DNA of 23,234 bases from Spirochaetia bacterium (GTDB taxonomy: Bacteria; Spirochaetota; Spirochaetia; Treponematales; Breznakiellaceae): positions 1 to 23,234 of the forward strand of contig BNVB01000036.1 of NCBI GenBank assembly GCA_025997795.1, read 5' to 3'. Both the position numbers and the translations under genes were made by a program. The notes below the pieces were generated by a model. It was given only the letters and a program-made list of their open reading frames with translations, had not been told where the DNA came from and searched no databases. Positions 21,389 through 23,234 of the stretch are shown here, piece by piece. Within the stretch, counting starts at the first letter, position 1, and every line of letters begins with the position of its first letter.

Positions 21389-22666
21389 TCAGGGGGCAAC
21401 CACACGGAAACCAGAGAGACTGTCGGCATCGCCGGGAAGGTAGCCGACACGGTACGCAACGGCGATGCCGACGACCACATCGCCGAGCCAACCGCCACCC
21501 CGATTAAGTCGGAAAACGCCCGAATGAATGTCCTGGCACCATTCATATACGTTCCCGCTCATGTCATAGAGACCGGCACTGTTCGCGCCATTGTAGCTGC
21601 CGCCTGTCTTGCTCTTTACTACGGCTGTTGCGCTTGTGTTATATACCGCCACATCATCCGCGTTATCACTCCCCGCATAGGTATATGTCCAGGGTATTCC
21701 GGTACTGGGTACGCCGCCGCGAGCCGCATATTCCCATTGCGCTTCGGTGGGCAGTCTAAAGCCGTCGGCAAAAGAATTTAACCATCCATAATCAACCGCA
21801 TGTTCCGCTCCTCCGCTTCCTGCCGCAGTGCCGGAACCTTCGCTTGTCCGTAAGACCGTACTGCTGTTAAAAGTGTTTGCAGTATAGTAATAAGGAATCC
21901 GGCCTGTTGCCTCGCTGTAAGCGTTGCACCATACCACCGCATCCCGCCAGCTTATGGTTGTTACCGGATGTTGATTGGTTCCCACCGGACCAGAACCAGA
22001 GTCCCCGCCTTGTCTGCCTGAATTTGCAAAGGTATATCCGCATAATACCGCCCATACTCTTACCGCTTCCCACAGTTCATAGGTAACTTCCGTTTGGCCT
22101 ATCTTAAATGCGGAAACAGTAACAGGGATAGTTCCGGCAAAAGGTCCTCCGGTATTTCCTATGTTCGCAGTTACCGTTCCGCCGGGGATGGCTATCAGGG
22201 TATAAGCGGGCGGCGTTATACCTGCAATCATGTGTATGGTAGCGTGGTTTGTTTTTCCTGCGGCAATTGTTACCTGATCCGAGCCGATTCCTACCTGAAT
22301 ATGCCCGGCGGGTATATACGCTACCGCTCTGATGTTCCATACACCGGGGGTTAACTGCATTGTTCCGGTGGTGATTCCGGCGCCAAGGGTTATAGATACC
22401 TTTTGGCCGCCTTTTGTAGCGGTAATCTCGTACTCCGATGCGTCTAAAGTACCAACGGTGGGCATAGCTGAACGGGCGGAAGCGCCGGGAAGACTGATGA
22501 TAAGATTACCGTTTCCTGTACCCTTATAATCCAGCGGGCTAAAACAAGCGTTAAGTACCAGGGCAAAAACCAGCGCTATATATGGTGTATAAAAAAATTT
22601 GCTTACGCTATATATAGGGGGGGGGGGGGGGGTAATTCTTACAGTGCAAGAACTAGTTTTTGGCAC
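21389..22666 (-). CDS. Lipoprotein with SUMF1/FGE-like C-type-lectin-fold domain; putative phase-variable DGR target
   Basis: The 425-residue product starts at a GTG (22666) with AGGAGG six bases upstream. Residues 1-28 include PPPPP (13-17) encoded by a 16-C tract; a hydrophobic stretch (YIALVFALVLNA) ends at a lipobox LNAC with Cys41, so it should be lipidated and exported. About residues 45-150 form a beta-rich region; residues from about 155 on are an SUMF1/FGE-type domain (FKIGQTEVTYELWEAV, HPVTTISWRDAVVWCNAYSE, DGFRLPTEAQWEYAARGG, GLYDMSGNVYEWCQD, SGFRVVAP). The cysteine pair of active formylglycine enzymes near the C-terminus is absent, so a binding role is more likely than catalysis. 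The Treponema denticola DGR protein TvpA has the same lipoprotein plus FGE/C-lectin design. The gene has its own promoter and terminator. Confidence 0.88.
   Translation of the reverse strand: MPKTSSCTVRITPPPPPIYSVSKFFYTPYIALVFALVLNACFSPLDYKGTGNGNLIISLPGASARSAMPTVGTLDASEYEITATKGGQKVSITLGAGITTGTMQLTPGVWNIRAVAYIPAGHIQVGIGSDQVTIAAGKTNHATIHMIAGITPPAYTLIAIPGGTVTANIGNTGGPFAGTIPVTVSAFKIGQTEVTYELWEAVRVWAVLCGYTFANSGRQGGDSGSGPVGTNQHPVTTISWRDAVVWCNAYSEATGRIPYYYTANTFNSSTVLRTSEGSGTAAGSGGAEHAVDYGWLNSFADGFRLPTEAQWEYAARGGVPSTGIPWTYTYAGSDNADDVAVYNTSATAVVKSKTGGSYNGANSAGLYDMSGNVYEWCQDIHSGVFRLNRGGGWLGDVVVGIAVAYRVGYLPGDADSLSGFRVVAP
21392..21499 (-). other. Putative DGR variable repeat (VR) at the 3' end of the lipoprotein gene
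   Basis: In the last 36 codons, 19 codons occupy the positions that vary in TvpA-like proteins: CTC GGC GAT, then GTC GTC GGC ATC, TAC, GTC GGC TAC CTT, and GGC GAT GCC GAC AGT CTC TCT. All end in C or T, as expected if they derive from AAC/AAT codons of a template repeat whose adenines were randomised. Codons between them (TGG, GTG, GCC GTT GCG, CGT, CCC, GGT TTC CGT GTG GTT GCC CCC) contain no adenine at all and would be invariant. The VR ends in a GC-rich stretch beside a hairpin. No template repeat or reverse transcriptase is visible in the window, so this is inference. Confidence 0.6.
22617..22632 (-). repeat. 16-base poly-C (coding strand) homopolymer, candidate phase switch
   Basis: Sixteen consecutive G on the plus strand are read as C16 within codons 12-17 of the lipoprotein gene, after the GTG start and before the signal-peptide core. 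With 16 C the frame is open. With 15 C the frame meets TAA five codons after the tract, and with 17 C it meets TAG as the third codon after it. No in-frame ATG, GTG or TTG exists between the tract and the lipobox. Confidence 0.85.
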
Positions 22667-22705
22667 AACAGGCCTCCTGCTTGGCAGTCTGAATCATAGT
22701 TAAAT

Positions 22706-22734
22706 AGTATACATCATCTTAGCAAGTTTTGCAA
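22706..22734 (-). promoter_or_regulatory. Promoter of the SUMF1 lipoprotein gene
   Basis: TTGCAA (22729-22734), a 17-base spacer and TATACT (22706-22711) on the minus strand give a plausible sigma-70-type promoter. It is located between the stop of the membrane-protein gene and the lipoprotein GTG, with a leader of about 33 bases. The AGGAGG ribosome site at 22673-22678 follows. Confidence 0.6.
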
Positions 22735-22735
22735 A

Positions 22736-23140
22736 CTATCTCCGGCTTTCCATAAAAGAAATAGTAATGGATACACCCATGGGACCAAGGCACAGAATAA
22801 AGAGTAAAAAACCCAGAACCGTATGCTGGGCAAAAAAAGCCCAATAGGCGGTGGCCGCCGCCAGGGGCAGGGCCAGGGCTCCGGCAATGGCGGGGATTAC
22901 TATCCAGCCCCAGGCATTCTGGATAAACCGGATAATAAGGCCCATACCCACCACAACGGCAGTCCAGAGGACGGGAACCGCCATAAGCAGGATAGGATCG
23001 TTCTGGGAACTCCAGCCCAGGGCACGGACCGCCGCCACAGGGATAAGCCAAAGAAAGGCATAGTTGGTAAAATTAGCCTGGGCAGAGATAATCCGCAAAA
23101 GGGCAAAAACAAAACCGGAAATTTTGGCCAAAGCGCGCAA
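22736..23140 (-). CDS. Partial membrane protein, 5' end replaced by foreign (higA-derived) sequence
   Basis: The reading frame encodes about 134 residues with three to four hydrophobic helices: NYAFLWLIPVAAVRALG, ILLMAVPVLWTAVVVGMGL, WIVIPAIAGALALPLAAATA and TVLGFLLFILCLGPMGVSI. I do not recognise the family. Only a TTG (23140) is available as a start, and everything upstream of about 23102 is an antisense copy of the higA gene (20748-20821), so the first dozen codons are not native. The natural start and perhaps more N-terminal sequence lie beyond a junction at 23102/23103. The authentic part is the stretch 22736-23102, which ends with a TAG just before the next gene's promoter. Confidence 0.5.
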   Translation of the reverse strand: MRALAKISGFVFALLRIISAQANFTNYAFLWLIPVAAVRALGWSSQNDPILLMAVPVLWTAVVVGMGLIIRFIQNAWGWIVIPAIAGALALPLAAATAYWAFFAQHTVLGFLLFILCLGPMGVSITISFMESRR

Positions 23141-23234
23141 GCTCTATGAGCAAGAAAGCCTTAATATTAAGCTTAATATTAAGGCTTTCTTGCTCATAGA
23201 GCTTGCGCGCTTTGGCCAAAATTTCCGGTTTTGT
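23109..23234. repeat. Perfect 126-base palindrome at the window end, copied from higA
   Basis: Bases 23109-23171 are the exact reverse complement of 23172-23234, with the centre inside TTAAGCTTAA. The right arm (23167-23234) is identical to higA bases 20748-20815, and the left arm (23103-23176) is the inverted copy of 20748-20821. The centre coincides with the natural TTAAGCTTAA palindrome in higA. The last 94 bases (23141-23234) hold nothing else I can identify. Confidence 0.95.

Noticed and set aside
21311..21781. Plus-strand frame of 156 codons opposite the SUMF1 domain
   Set aside because: It is antisense to a recognisable domain and has no family features; it is open because the VR region lacks stop-forming bases on that strand.
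22823..23149. Plus-strand frames opposite the membrane protein
   Set aside because: They are Gly/Arg/Gln-rich shadows of hydrophobic coding and start inside the membrane-protein gene.
23109..23234. Terminal palindrome as a transposon end, attachment site or replication hairpin
   Set aside because: Both arms are plain higA coding sequence with no element-specific boundary or target duplication, so an inverted duplication or artefact explains it better.
1..23234. tRNA, rRNA, CRISPR arrays or insertion sequences
   Set aside because: I saw no cloverleaf-like gaps, no spaced direct repeats and no transposase; nearly all bases are in protein genes or the short regulatory gaps described.

Overview
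The window looks like chromosomal DNA of a spirochaete, most likely a Treponema of moderate GC content (inference; no rRNA is present to settle it). The argument rests on one long block of minus-strand genes that joins flagellar basal-body genes (flgB, flgC, fliE, fliF), hslV-hslU, topA, dprA and a compact division/wall cluster starting with mraZ, and on the surface-lipoprotein style of the last few kilobases.

Bases 1-19331 are core genome. Transcription runs right to left, from mraZ to fliF: mraZ, rsmH, ftsL-like, murF, mraY, ftsW, ftsQ, ftsA, ftsZ, then a xerC/D recombinase, a membrane-anchored TPR protein, dprA, topA, a second xerC/D recombinase, hslV, hslU, flgB, flgC, fliE and fliF (cut by the window start). 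Genes overlap or sit within a few tens of bases, so it reads as one or a few very long operons. The dprA-topA-xer-hslV-hslU-flgB-flgC-fliE-fliF part matches the order known from Bacillus (smf-topA-codV-clpQ-clpY-flgB...), without trmFO and codY. A good promoter and a 10-bp-phased set of MraZ-type boxes precede mraZ at 19341-19413.

Bases 19538-20510 hold two overlapping plus-strand genes diverging from mraZ: an unknown 88-residue protein and a protein that looks like a PD-(D/E)XK nuclease fused to a winged helix. Convergent to these is a more AT-rich higBA-type toxin-antitoxin pair (20549-21215) with a near-consensus promoter placed so close to the toxin ATG that the mRNA may be leaderless.

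Bases 21317-22734 are the most interesting part: a lipoprotein with a C-terminal SUMF1/FGE (C-type-lectin-like) domain, with its own promoter and terminator. Its last about 110 bases look like the variable repeat of a diversity-generating retroelement (DGR), and its 5' coding end carries a 16-C homopolymer whose gain or loss of one base gives an immediate stop. It therefore looks like a surface protein with two layers of variation: on/off switching by slippage and sequence diversification by a DGR acting from elsewhere in the genome (no reverse transcriptase or template repeat is visible here).

The right end (22736-23234) holds a partial membrane-protein gene whose 5' end is fused to an inverted copy of part of the higA gene, which then folds back on itself in a perfect 126-base palindrome ending at the last base. 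This may be a real rearrangement, an amplification chimera or an assembly stop, so the last about 130 bases should not be trusted as native sequence.
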